Assembly (NCBI GenBank): GCA_944375795.1
Contig: CALWAU010000114.1
Location: forward strand, 1 to 56,100
Reading direction: 5' to 3'
Length of the DNA: 56,100 nt
DNA from: an uncultured Clostridia bacterium
GTDB lineage: Bacteria; Bacillota; Clostridia; Christensenellales; Borkfalkiaceae
Shown here: positions 43,198 through 51,908 of the stretch, in pieces
Position numbering within the stretch: position 1 is the stretch's first letter
Layout: every line of letters starts with the position of its first letter
Program-made: the position numbers and the translations under genes
The notes under the pieces: model-generated
Told to the model about the DNA's origin: nothing
Database searches by the model: none
What the model saw: only the letters and a program-made list of their open reading frames with translations

Positions 43198-43684
43198 ATT
43201 CCTCGGCGATGTGCTCCGTCATTTCCCTTTTCACCTCCTCTCCGATGCTCCCGCCGACGTCGCGTAAAAGCACCTTCGTGATTTTGATTTCCCGCCCCAC
43301 GTACAGGGAGAGATATCCCTCCTCTCCGTCCCCCTCCGTTATAGACCCGGCATACTCCCACAGGAGCGTCACCTCCGGCCTGACGGAAAAGGTCTCTTCG
43401 AGCGCGTTTCCCAGTTCTTCTTCCGCGTTTTCGATTCTTTTCGTACTGCAATAATCTATGAAGTCAACGTCCGTCTGTATGACTGTTTCCGAGGAAAAAA
43501 ACGGAAAATTTGTCTCCCCGTCCCCGCCGCGGAAAAAATCGAGCACGGGCGCCAGAATGACGGCCAGACAGGCGAGCTTTGTCATCCCTTTGATGAATTT
43601 CGAGGTCTTTCCGCCCGGCAATACCGCCGAAAGGACGGCGGAAAGCAGGACCACCCCCACGATCGAAAGCAGATAGGCGCTCAA
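43172..43684 (-). CDS. spoIIIAF: Stage III sporulation protein AF
   Basis: 170 residues. Two N-terminal membrane helices (LLSIVGVVLLSAVLSAVLP, LACLAVILAPVLDFF) and a soluble ring-type C-terminal domain. Start overlaps the spoIIIAE stop (ATGA). Part of the mother-cell channel. Confidence 0.92.
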   Translation of the reverse strand: MSAYLLSIVGVVLLSAVLSAVLPGGKTSKFIKGMTKLACLAVILAPVLDFFRGGDGETNFPFFSSETVIQTDVDFIDYCSTKRIENAEEELGNALEETFSVRPEVTLLWEYAGSITEGDGEEGYLSLYVGREIKITKVLLRDVGGSIGEEVKREMTEHIAEEYGCDAEFV

Positions 43685-44904
43685 AAGATCACCTCCGAAG
43701 AACAGATGATCAGCACGATGCTGATAAAATACAAAAAAGCGACGAACAGCAGGGCGGCGGTACAGTAATTGAGGTTGTCCGCCGTCTCTCCGAGGAAATC
43801 GGGTATCCGGTTCTCCCCGAGCGGCTGCGTGACCGCGGCGGTCAGCCGCAAAAACAGATTGGCGGCAATCAGCAGAACGAGCGGCTCGAACAGAACGGAA
43901 ACCATGAGAAAAATACTCAGGCTTCCCAGGGAATTTTTGATGAGGATGCTGCCCGCCACCGCGAGGTCGAATCCCCCGGATAAAAAGCCGCCCACGATGG
44001 GAACGCCCGTCCCGATCGCATATTTTGCCGCCCTTCTCGCGATTCCGTCATAGGTGGCCGAGGTGAGTCCCTGCACGGTGAAAAACAGCCCGAACACGGA
44101 GACGCTCACCCCGATGATCCATTTGTTTATGCTCTTGAAAAAAGCGGAAAACTTATTCAGCTTCAATTCGCTCGTAAAATTTCCGGCTACCGAAAAGGCG
44201 ATGACGGCGAGCGTGAGCGGAAGAACGACCGCGGTGACGACGGAGACGATCGTCGTGCTGAGAAAAGCGACTGCCGGCTGATAAATGGCGGCGGAAACGC
44301 TCCCTCCTCCCGCAGCCATCAGGGTCAGAAGCAGCGGATAGACGATCTGCATCTGCTCCCGCATGGACTCCATACTCTCCCCCGCCTTTGAAAAACATTC
44401 CGTCAGCACCGAGAGCACGGGAATGAGCGCCGCCGCATACGAAATCATAAAAATGATGTCCGCGGAGGACTGATCGGCAAAATTGCTCTTTACCGAGGAC
44501 AATATCCCGCATAAAAGCGCAATCGCGCAGATGCACGCAAAGGCGGGCAGCATCTCCTTCACGTCCGCAAACAGCACGTCCAGAATCTGCGCCCCGAAGC
44601 CCGCGTAATCGAACTCTTCCCCGCGGATATAATCCAGAAGTCTTTCCGCGACGCTCTCGTCCGAAAAGCCGCCGAGGGAATCGATATATTCCTGCAGGGC
44701 TTCCGTATCCAATTCGCCGATTTGGTCGAGAATGCTCTGATTCAATTCCTCTTGGGCATTCGCCTCCTCCGCCCCGGAAAATACTACGCCTGACATATTT
44801 ATAAGAGCCAAAAGCAACGCAAAAAGAAGAAACAGAAGTTTTTTTCCGCTCCGCCTCCCCTTTTTTCTCCGCGCATAGAGCGGACAAAGAATTATGTCTG
44901 TCAT
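43681..44904 (-). CDS. spoIIIAE: Stage III sporulation protein AE
   Basis: 407 residues, with a signal-like N-terminus (LLFLLFALLLALINMSGVVFSG), an acidic segment, and then about eight membrane helices (from LPAFACICAIALLCGILSSV onward). Conserved GVPIVGGFLSGGFD near residue 305. Integral channel component. The start overlaps the spoIIIAD stop in ATGA. Confidence 0.95.
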   Translation of the reverse strand: MTDIILCPLYARRKKGRRSGKKLLFLLFALLLALINMSGVVFSGAEEANAQEELNQSILDQIGELDTEALQEYIDSLGGFSDESVAERLLDYIRGEEFDYAGFGAQILDVLFADVKEMLPAFACICAIALLCGILSSVKSNFADQSSADIIFMISYAAALIPVLSVLTECFSKAGESMESMREQMQIVYPLLLTLMAAGGGSVSAAIYQPAVAFLSTTIVSVVTAVVLPLTLAVIAFSVAGNFTSELKLNKFSAFFKSINKWIIGVSVSVFGLFFTVQGLTSATYDGIARRAAKYAIGTGVPIVGGFLSGGFDLAVAGSILIKNSLGSLSIFLMVSVLFEPLVLLIAANLFLRLTAAVTQPLGENRIPDFLGETADNLNYCTAALLFVAFLYFISIVLIICSSEVIF

Positions 44905-45293
44905 ATAAGCTCCAGAAATCCGCCGACGAGCCCCAGAACGCTTTCTATAATGGGCAGCGCCAGAATGAGAATCGTAAGTTTCCCCCCGAGAATCACCTTG
45001 TCCGCGACGGCGTTGCTGCCGAAATCATTGAGGATCCCCGCGCTGAACTCGGTCAGATAGCCGACGCCCACGATTTTGAGGAGGATCTTGATCAATCCGT
45101 TTTCGATTCCCGTAAGCCTGGCGATCGCGGCGATGATATTGACGGTATTCTGCAGCATGTCCGCCACAAAGACGAGAATGATGATGACGCCCGTCACCGT
45201 GACGGCAAACGACAATTCGGGTTTGGTGCTCTTCAGCAATATGGCCGTAACCGCCGTCACGAAAGCGACTCCTATGATCTTGAAAATTTCCAT
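44901..45293 (-). CDS. spoIIIAD: Stage III sporulation protein AD
   Basis: 130 residues, four hydrophobic segments; GIIIILVFVADMLQNTVNII is characteristic-looking. Integral membrane component. A 48-nt gap from spoIIIAC. Confidence 0.93.
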   Translation of the reverse strand: MEIFKIIGVAFVTAVTAILLKSTKPELSFAVTVTGVIIILVFVADMLQNTVNIIAAIARLTGIENGLIKILLKIVGVGYLTEFSAGILNDFGSNAVADKVILGGKLTILILALPIIESVLGLVGGFLELI

Positions 45294-45341
45294 CGCTCTG
45301 CCCTCCCGCTTGTCCTTCGGAAATAATGCCGCCCCGCGGGG

Positions 45342-45536
45342 CTATAAATCGAAAATCTCCCGAATCTGCCCGAACAGATCGCCCACCATGCTCACGACGA
45401 TCGTCAGGACGAGCAGAAGCCCCACGATGCTCACCACCGTAGCGATATCGTCCCTGTCCGATTTTTTGAGTATCTGGCAGATCACCGTGACGATAATGCC
45501 GATGGCGGCTATTCTGAAAAGTATCGAAATATCCAT
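45342..45536 (-). CDS. spoIIIAC: Stage III sporulation protein AC
   Basis: 64 residues, two membrane helices with the KKSDRDDIATVVSIVG loop that is shared with spoIIIAD. Starts 3 nt after spoIIIAB. Confidence 0.93.
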   Translation of the reverse strand: MDISILFRIAAIGIIVTVICQILKKSDRDDIATVVSIVGLLLVLTIVVSMVGDLFGQIREIFDL

Positions 45537-45539
45537 AAG

Positions 45540-46022
45540 CTATATGATGAGCACCAGAATCAGCAGTCCGCAGAGAAACCCCAGCTTCAGGTACAGGTCT
45601 CCGTATCTGGTGCATTCCTCCGCGCTCTTTTTTTTATAGTCGCCGAGCGTCGCCTTCACGGACGTGAAATAGGCGTTCTGCGAGGCGCTGTCGCCCCTGC
45701 CGACCATGAGGAAATAATCGTTCACAAAATCCGTTTCGTCCTTTGTCAAAAAAGAAAAAACGGGAAGCGCGGCCGGTTCATCCCCGGAGCCGAGAGAATC
45801 GAGAAAGGCGTTCAGCAATATCTCAAATTCCCCCTTATACGCATATTTTTCCGCGAACTCTCCGACGGGACGCCGATAATAGGCTATCTCGCTCAAAAAG
45901 CGTTCGTTGAATTCGTTCATCTGCGCAAAAAAATTTTTTCGCTGGCGATACTTCTTTGCCAGCACATAGCCGCAGAAGCTCGTAAAACAGACGATCGCCA
46001 TGCCGAGAATGAATTTTATCAT
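45540..46022 (-). CDS. spoIIIAB: Stage III sporulation protein AB
   Basis: 160 residues: N-terminal helix (FILGMAIVCFTSFCGYVLA), central charged helical region and C-terminal helix (LGFLCGLLILVLII). It resembles a GspF-like component that pairs with the AA ATPase. 6 nt after spoIIIAA. Confidence 0.93.
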   Translation of the reverse strand: MIKFILGMAIVCFTSFCGYVLAKKYRQRKNFFAQMNEFNERFLSEIAYYRRPVGEFAEKYAYKGEFEILLNAFLDSLGSGDEPAALPVFSFLTKDETDFVNDYFLMVGRGDSASQNAYFTSVKATLGDYKKKSAEECTRYGDLYLKLGFLCGLLILVLII

Positions 46023-46028
46023 GATATT

Positions 46029-46895
46029 TCACCGCCGCAGCTCCTTTCCGTTCCCGTCGTAGATTCCCTTCAGCCTGCCGATTTCTTCGGAATCCAGCAG
46101 CGCATATCGCTCGAACAGTCCGAAGAAGGGAGGCCTGACTTCTTCCATCTCCGCGAAATGCGCGGAAGCGATCACCTTTACGCCGCCGTATATCGCGCGC
46201 TCCACGGCGGCGCAATCGGCGGCGGACAGCTCGTCCGTAATCATGACGTCCGGCCGCATGGCCCGTATCCCCGCCTCGAACGCCGTCGCCTTATCGGCAA
46301 ACAGCAGCACGTCGCTGGTTGCCCCCGTATCCCCCGCGGAAATTTCTCCCCGCTCGTCGCAGACGAGGATATTTTTCCCCGTCTCGCGGCTGAGACTCCG
46401 GCCGAGGTCCCGCAAAATCGTCGTCTTTCCGATTCCCGGAGGAGACATGACGAGAATGCTGCGGAGCTTGTCTTTCAGGCAGCTTTTGTAAATCTCGTCG
46501 CCGCATCCCTCTATTTCGTGCGGAACGCGAATGCAAAGGGAAGTAAAATCCCGCATGGCGAGCGGTTTTCCCTTTTCAAACACATACTGCCCCGCCAGGC
46601 CTATCCGTTCCCCGCATTCCGCGGTCAGAAATCCGCGGCGAATCTGTTCCTCGACCGAATAGACGGAAAACTTTCCCGCCGAAAAGACGATATCGCCGAT
46701 TTCGGCAAGCGTCGCCGTGAGCGCCGCGGAAGCCTTGTCCGTCGCCCCGCATTCGCCCAGATACCGATATCTGCCCCCGTAATTGATTGCGACCGGTTTT
46801 CCCGCGCGAAGGCGTATTTCGTACAGCTTGTGCAGATTGAGATGCCTGAGCGCCGCCCTCATTCTGTTGGGAAGGAATTCCAGCATTTGTATCAT
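46029..46895 (-). CDS. spoIIIAA: Stage III sporulation ATPase AA
   Basis: 288 residues; secretion-type AAA ATPase. Walker A PPGIGKTT (about 161-168), Walker B VMITDEL, CDERGEI before it. It powers or assembles the feeding channel. Start taken as ATG 46895; ATG 46886 (Met4) is an alternative that fits the promoter better. No ribosome site is visible for either. First gene of the spoIIIAA-AH operon. Confidence 0.94.
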   Translation of the reverse strand: MIQMLEFLPNRMRAALRHLNLHKLYEIRLRAGKPVAINYGGRYRYLGECGATDKASAALTATLAEIGDIVFSAGKFSVYSVEEQIRRGFLTAECGERIGLAGQYVFEKGKPLAMRDFTSLCIRVPHEIEGCGDEIYKSCLKDKLRSILVMSPPGIGKTTILRDLGRSLSRETGKNILVCDERGEISAGDTGATSDVLLFADKATAFEAGIRAMRPDVMITDELSAADCAAVERAIYGGVKVIASAHFAEMEEVRPPFFGLFERYALLDSEEIGRLKGIYDGNGKELRR

Positions 46896-46924
46896 TATAT
46901 GCCCGGGCTTGTCCGAATAGAACC
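46894..46924 (-). promoter_or_regulatory. Possible sigma-E-type promoter of spoIIIA
   Basis: On the minus strand CATATAAT (46901-46894) matches the sigma-E -10 (CATACAMT) at seven of eight positions, with TCTATT 14 nt upstream as a weak -35. In Bacillus spoIIIA is sigma-E dependent. The -10 overlaps the first possible start codon, which would make the message leaderless from ATG 46886. Confidence 0.4.
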
Positions 46925-46999
46925 TATCGCGTAAGGAAAAAATACGAAGTGCGCCTTGGGCGGCGTCTTTTCGGCTTCTCCCCGCTCCTTGCGCCGCGC

Positions 47000-47030
47000 G
47001 AAAAAAACGCCCTTCCGTGCGGAAAGGCGT
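47000..47030 (-). terminator. Terminator after htpG
   Basis: ACGCCCTTCC (47007-47016) and GGAAAGGCGT (47021-47030) pair with one mismatch around a 4-nt loop, followed on the minus strand by seven T. Confidence 0.85.
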
Positions 47031-47051
47031 TTTTCAAAGGGTATTTATGAA

Positions 47052-48980
47052 TCACTGTTTCGTATAGTCCCGAAGGAGGCTGGTGCTCTTGTCCACGAAA
47101 TCGGACAACTCGTCGGGCGTGAGCTTTTTATAGGAGAGCATCGCGAGATAATAAATCTGATTGACGACAAATTTTTGTTTCTCCTCCGGCTGTGAAGTCA
47201 ACCCCGCGACAATCGGGTTGGAGAGATTGAGCACCAGCGTCGCATTTTTCATGACGTCCGATTCGTCCATGCCGTAAAAGCTGTTCATCTCGGACATCCT
47301 GCGCATGAATTCTTCCACGTTCACGACGGCGGGCAGCTTATCGCTCTTAAATTTTTCCACTTTCACGGCGATATTCTTGTTGTCGAGGTTGTTCTTGAAA
47401 AGCTCGATCAAATCCTTATGGTCGTCCGCCTTGACCTCTTCGCCGCTCTTCAGGGCGCCGTCTATATCCGCATCGATGCGGACGAAACGACAGCGGCGGG
47501 GATTTTTATACTCGATATAGCTGATGAAATGGGGATCGATATATGCGTCGCACACGATGGCGTCCAATCCCGCTTCCTTGAACATCGCGATATACTGCGC
47601 CTGCTGCGCCTCGTCGGATACATAATAGACCGCCTTCGGCTGCACTCCCTTTCCGGCGTCCTCGTCGCTGATTTCTTCGCCGAGATAGTCGGAAAGCGGC
47701 TTGTATTCTCCCGCCAGATTCCGGAAAATCACGATATCCTTTACTTTATCGTAAAATTCGTCGTCCTTGATGCACCCGAATTTGATAAACGTCGCGATAT
47801 CCTTCCAGCATTCGTTATAGCGTTCCCGCTCGTTCTTGAAGAGCGCCGTCAGCTTATCCGCCACCTTCTTGGTGATGTGCTTGGAAATCTTCTGCACCTG
47901 CTTATCGTTCTGCAAAAAGCTCCTCGAAACGTTGAGCGGAATGTCGGGGCAATCGATGACGCCGTTCAGGAGCATGAGAAACTCGGGAATGACTTCCTTG
48001 ATATTGTCCGCGATGAACACCTGATTGCAATACAGTTTTACCTGCCCCTTTTCCAGCTGTACCTGCTGTTTCTTCACCTTGGGGAAATAGAGGATTCCTT
48101 TCAGGCGGAAAGGATAATCCATGTTGAGATGAATCCAAAAGAGCGGTTCGTTGTAATCCATGAAGGTATCGCGGTAGAAATCCTTATATTCCTCGTCCGT
48201 GCATTCTTTCGGATCTTTGAGATAGAGCGGCGCCGTATTGTTGATGGGCCTGTCCTCGACTTTCTCCGCTTTCTTTTCCTCTTTCTTTTCGTCCTTTTCC
48301 CCCTCCGGCTTCTCCTCGGGTTTTTCTTCTTCCGCAACCGTCCCCTTCGGGTTCTTGGGATTCAGATATATGTTATAGGGCATGAACGAGCAATATTTTC
48401 TCAGCAGCTCGCGGATCCTGTATTCTTTGAGAAACTCCTCCTCGCCCTCCGCGAGATGCATGACGATTTTCGTGCCGCGGTCGGGTTTGTCCGTTTCCGA
48501 AATGGTATACGTGGAATTTCCGTCCGATTCCCAATGCACGGCGGGCTCGTCCTTATAGCTCTTCGTAAAAATTTCCACGTCGGAGGACACCATATAAGCC
48601 GAATAAAATCCCAGGCCGAAATGCCCGATGATTCCGTCCCCCGAGGCGTTTTCGTATTTCTGAAGGAAATCCTCCGCGCCCGAAAAAGCGATCTGGGTGA
48701 TGTACTGTTCCACTTCGTCGGCGGTCATGCCCAGCCCGTTATCCTCCACCGTCAGCGTCTTGGCCTTTTCGTCGACGTATACGTTGATGCGGTATTCCTC
48801 TCCCGGCTGTGCCGTCGCCTCACCCATATCGACAAGCTTTTTGAACTTGGTGATGGCGTCGATGCCGTTGGCTACGATTTCGCGCAGAAATATATCCTTG
48901 TCCGAATACAACCATTTTTTGATGATGGGCATCATGTTCTCGCTGGAAATTTTGATGTTGCCCTGTTTTTCTTCCATCAT
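47052..48980 (-). CDS. htpG: Molecular chaperone HtpG (Hsp90)
   Basis: 642 residues. N-terminal ATPase domain (FLREIVANGIDAI, DNGLGM, GHFGLGFYSAYMV), a charged linker at about 215-245 rich in Glu and Lys, middle domain, and C-terminal dimerisation domain. RBS GAGGAG precedes the start; a TATAAT lies at 49020-49015 without a good -35, and no CIRCE element was seen. Monocistronic. Confidence 0.97.
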   Translation of the reverse strand: MMEEKQGNIKISSENMMPIIKKWLYSDKDIFLREIVANGIDAITKFKKLVDMGEATAQPGEEYRINVYVDEKAKTLTVEDNGLGMTADEVEQYITQIAFSGAEDFLQKYENASGDGIIGHFGLGFYSAYMVSSDVEIFTKSYKDEPAVHWESDGNSTYTISETDKPDRGTKIVMHLAEGEEEFLKEYRIRELLRKYCSFMPYNIYLNPKNPKGTVAEEEKPEEKPEGEKDEKKEEKKAEKVEDRPINNTAPLYLKDPKECTDEEYKDFYRDTFMDYNEPLFWIHLNMDYPFRLKGILYFPKVKKQQVQLEKGQVKLYCNQVFIADNIKEVIPEFLMLLNGVIDCPDIPLNVSRSFLQNDKQVQKISKHITKKVADKLTALFKNERERYNECWKDIATFIKFGCIKDDEFYDKVKDIVIFRNLAGEYKPLSDYLGEEISDEDAGKGVQPKAVYYVSDEAQQAQYIAMFKEAGLDAIVCDAYIDPHFISYIEYKNPRRCRFVRIDADIDGALKSGEEVKADDHKDLIELFKNNLDNKNIAVKVEKFKSDKLPAVVNVEEFMRRMSEMNSFYGMDESDVMKNATLVLNLSNPIVAGLTSQPEEKQKFVVNQIYYLAMLSYKKLTPDELSDFVDKSTSLLRDYTKQ

Positions 48981-49030
48981 GACTCATCTCCTCGATTCCG
49001 TAAATTTTTCAACGATTATATATAAACGAA

Positions 49031-49066
49031 AAAGTCCGCTTTTAATCGGAATAAAAGCAGACTTTT
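49031..49066. terminator. Terminator between ispH-rpsA and htpG
   Basis: AAAGTCCGCTTTT and AAAAGCAGACTTT (49031-49066) pair with one mismatch and a 9-nt loop; T-rich on both ends. Confidence 0.85.
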
Positions 49067-49097
49067 TTGTTTTATTTCAAACCGGTTCTTTGCAAAC

Positions 49098-51170
49098 TCA
49101 GGAGTTTTTGAGCATCTCGGCGATGGAAGCGCCGCCGATACCGTCTTCGTTCCATTCGGTGTATTCGCCTTCCGGCCTGTCTTTGCCGGCCCTTCTGCGG
49201 CCCTTTCCTTCTTCGCCTTCCGCTCTCGGCCCCCTCGAACGTCCGCCGACATTTTCGGGACGGGGCTCCAGCGCTTTGATGGAAAGCGTCATCTTCTTCT
49301 CCTCGCAGTTCAGTTTGAGGATCTTCGCGTCGATTTCCTCGCCGATGCTCAGAACGGTCGTGGGATTTTCGAGGAATTCGTGCGAAATCTGGGAAACGTG
49401 CACGAGCCCGTCGATGCCCTTCTCCACCTCGACAAAGGCCCCGAAGGGAACGATGCGCACGACTTTGCCGTGAATGACGTCGCCCTCCGCGTACTTTTCC
49501 GCCGCGAGGTCCCAAGGCTGGGGCTGAAGCTGCTTGTAACCGATGGAAACCTTCTTGTTCTCCTCGTCCACCTTCAGCACCTTGAACTGATATTTCTTAC
49601 CGATTTCGAGCACGTCGGTGACGGCCTTCACGCCCGCCCAGGAAAGATCGGAAATGTGCGCGAGGCAATCGAAGCCGTTCACGGAAACGAACGCGCCGAA
49701 AGAGGTGACTCTCTCCACCTTGCCTTCCACGACGTCGCCCACATGAATGTTGGCGAAGAACTCCGCTTCCTTCGCCGCCTTTGCGGCTTCCCGGGCAGCC
49801 TTCTCCTCCTCGATGATGACGCGTTGGGAAGCGATGATCTCCTTCCTGCGTTCCGTCTTGATTTCGAGCATTCTGAGGCGAAGCTTTTTGCCGACGTACT
49901 TCTCGAGCTCCTTCACGTATCCCGAACGGATTTCCCGCGCGGGAACAAACACCGTATAGGAACCGAGCTCGCCCGTCAGGCCGCCCTTATTGTATCCCGT
50001 GCAGGTAATCGAAAATTCCTTGCCCGCTTCGATGTCGGCGAGCATCGCTTCCTCTTCCTTGACCTTTTTGATCATCTTCTGGGAAAGCTTCACGGGATTC
50101 ACGGACACAACCATAAGCTCGATTTCTTCCCCGACCTTGGACGCGTAATCGTCTTTGTTATAGACCTCGCAATCCACTTCGTCCTTGTCGAGCAGCACTT
50201 CCTTCTTGGCAAGAGGAAGGAGCACGGCAATTCCCGAGTCGTCCGCCGACGAAATCGTGGCCGTAATCAACTGACCTTTCTTGAACTTCGGTTGATTGTC
50301 CATGTTCGCAACGACTTCTTCCATCGTTGCTTTTGCTTCTGTTTCCATTTCCATTTTTAAGAGAACCTCCTGAGTTTGCGCGTTAGGGGTGCTTGCACCC
50401 GTAACGATACCTACCTTTTTGAAACCTTTGAGCGCCTTATAGTCGAGATCGTCCGAATTGCGCATGCGGAACACGTGCGCGCAGTACTTCACGCAGATGT
50501 CGTAAAGCTTTCCCGTGTTGCTGCTGTTCAGACCGCCTATCACCAGCATCGCGTCGCATTTTTCGGCGAGTTCCCTCGCCTCATTTTGGCGCCCTATAGT
50601 AGTATAGCAAATTGTTTTGAAAACTTCAACTGTTTTTCCCCGCCTGTCTTTAATAATTTTAATAATTTTTTCAAATTTTTCCTCCGAATAGGTCGTCTGA
50701 GCCACAATACAGCACTTTTTTTCGGGAAGGACGGAAAAATCGTCCTCCTCGGAGGAAAAGATGCAGGCGCTGTTTTCGCACCAGCCGTTCAGCCCGATCA
50801 CCTCGGGGTGCGTGCGTTCGCCGATGATGACGATGGCGTTTCCCGCCTCGAACTGCTCCCGCACGATCTTCTGCGTGCGGCGGACAAATTCGCAGGTACA
50901 GTCCACCACGCGGATTCCGCGCGCTTCGCACTCGTCGAAAACGGCCTTTGCCGCGCCGTGCGAACGAATAATGAGCGTCGCCCCGTCGGGGACCTCCGAA
51001 AGGGATTCCACCGTGACGATCCCCCGCTTCGTGATGGTATCCACCACTTCCTTGTTATGAATGATTTCTCCGAAAATATAGGTATTCTCGGGATCGACGG
51101 AAAGCGCCGTATCCACGGCTTTTTTCACGCCGTGACAGAATCCGCCGCTCCTGGCGACCAAAACTTCCAT
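49098..51170 (-). CDS. ispH: Fusion of HMBPP reductase (IspH) and ribosomal protein S1
   Basis: 690 residues. Residues about 1-280 are IspH, the last MEP-pathway enzyme, with its [4Fe-4S] cysteines at 12 (GGFCHG), about 96 (VVDCTCEF) and about 193 (KTICYTT). Residues about 300-640 hold four S1 RNA-binding repeats (for example VGDVVEGKVERVTSFGAFV, EGDVIHGKVVRIVPFGAFVE), then a Gly/Arg-rich tail. The frame is continuous with no internal break. The same fusion is known from many Clostridia. It follows plsC by 9 nt. Confidence 0.96.
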   Translation of the reverse strand: MEVLVARSGGFCHGVKKAVDTALSVDPENTYIFGEIIHNKEVVDTITKRGIVTVESLSEVPDGATLIIRSHGAAKAVFDECEARGIRVVDCTCEFVRRTQKIVREQFEAGNAIVIIGERTHPEVIGLNGWCENSACIFSSEEDDFSVLPEKKCCIVAQTTYSEEKFEKIIKIIKDRRGKTVEVFKTICYTTIGRQNEARELAEKCDAMLVIGGLNSSNTGKLYDICVKYCAHVFRMRNSDDLDYKALKGFKKVGIVTGASTPNAQTQEVLLKMEMETEAKATMEEVVANMDNQPKFKKGQLITATISSADDSGIAVLLPLAKKEVLLDKDEVDCEVYNKDDYASKVGEEIELMVVSVNPVKLSQKMIKKVKEEEAMLADIEAGKEFSITCTGYNKGGLTGELGSYTVFVPAREIRSGYVKELEKYVGKKLRLRMLEIKTERRKEIIASQRVIIEEEKAAREAAKAAKEAEFFANIHVGDVVEGKVERVTSFGAFVSVNGFDCLAHISDLSWAGVKAVTDVLEIGKKYQFKVLKVDEENKKVSIGYKQLQPQPWDLAAEKYAEGDVIHGKVVRIVPFGAFVEVEKGIDGLVHVSQISHEFLENPTTVLSIGEEIDAKILKLNCEEKKMTLSIKALEPRPENVGGRSRGPRAEGEEGKGRRRAGKDRPEGEYTEWNEDGIGGASIAEMLKNS

Positions 51171-51179
51171 ATGCCCTCG

Positions 51180-51899
51180 TCAATTCTCCTTTTTCCGCGC
51201 CTTTTTCGACGCGAGGTATTCCGCGTGTTCCCGCCGCATATCGAGGAGCCTGTTCCGGAGCTTTTCGTCCGCCTCCCGGATGTCCTCTTCCGTCAGCTTT
51301 CTGTCGTAATACTCCGACAGCTCGAAGGGCTCGCCGATGAGGATATGATTGAGCCTGAAGGGTTTCGGCTTTTTATAAATCATCATGGGCACGATGGGAA
51401 CTTTCGCCTTGATGGCCATGACGGCGGCGCCCCCTTTGAAGGGAAGCATCTCCGCGCCCGTCTTGTTTCTCGTGCCCTCGGGAAAGAGGGAAATTTTTTC
51501 CCCGTTGCGGAGGCATTTGAGGCTGTCCATCACCGCCCGCACGTCCGAACCGTCCCGATTCACTTCGATGACCTTGAGCCGCTTGCAGAATCCCTTCATG
51601 AACCAATTGGTCGTCACCGATTTTTTGGAGACGAAATGAATGCCCTCCCAGGTCGTCGCCGCGGGATAGATGACGTCCCAGATCCGATAGTGATTGCAGA
51701 CGTATACGCAGGCGCCGTCCGCGACCTTCCGTTTCCCGTAAAACCGAAAGGGCAGGCACAGCCAGAATACGGGGATGACGAGCATGCGGAGAAAGTTCAG
51801 AAGCGGCATGACGTGCCGTCCCTTCCCGTTTGCGGGAACGGTGATCGTCCGCTTCTCCTTCGCAGACTTTTCTTTTTGCTTTTCGTTTGTTTCTTCCAT
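51180..51899 (-). CDS. plsC: 1-acyl-sn-glycerol-3-phosphate acyltransferase
   Basis: 239 residues. Hydrophobic segment (LRMLVIPVFWLCLPF) then HX4D in NHYRIWD, FPEGTRNKTG and the conserved VPIVPMMIY. It makes phosphatidic acid at the membrane. Between cmk and ispH-rpsA in one transcript. Confidence 0.95.
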   Translation of the reverse strand: MEETNEKQKEKSAKEKRTITVPANGKGRHVMPLLNFLRMLVIPVFWLCLPFRFYGKRKVADGACVYVCNHYRIWDVIYPAATTWEGIHFVSKKSVTTNWFMKGFCKRLKVIEVNRDGSDVRAVMDSLKCLRNGEKISLFPEGTRNKTGAEMLPFKGGAAVMAIKAKVPIVPMMIYKKPKPFRLNHILIGEPFELSEYYDRKLTEEDIREADEKLRNRLLDMRREHAEYLASKKARKKEN

Positions 51900-51908
51900 G
51901 ACCTTCCC

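Noticed and set aside
44784..44804. TACTACGCCTGACATA in spoIIIAE
   Set aside because: No complementary arm; falls in an ordinary signal-like sequence.
44888..44904. TTATGTCTGTCATATAA at the spoIIIAD/spoIIIAE junction
   Set aside because: Similar to the element core but the second arm is not convincing; it may just be the overlapping stop and start codons. Left as uncertain.
49015..49043. Vegetative promoter for htpG
   Set aside because: TATAAT is present but the hexamer 17 bp upstream is AAAAGC inside the terminator stem; not listed as a promoter.
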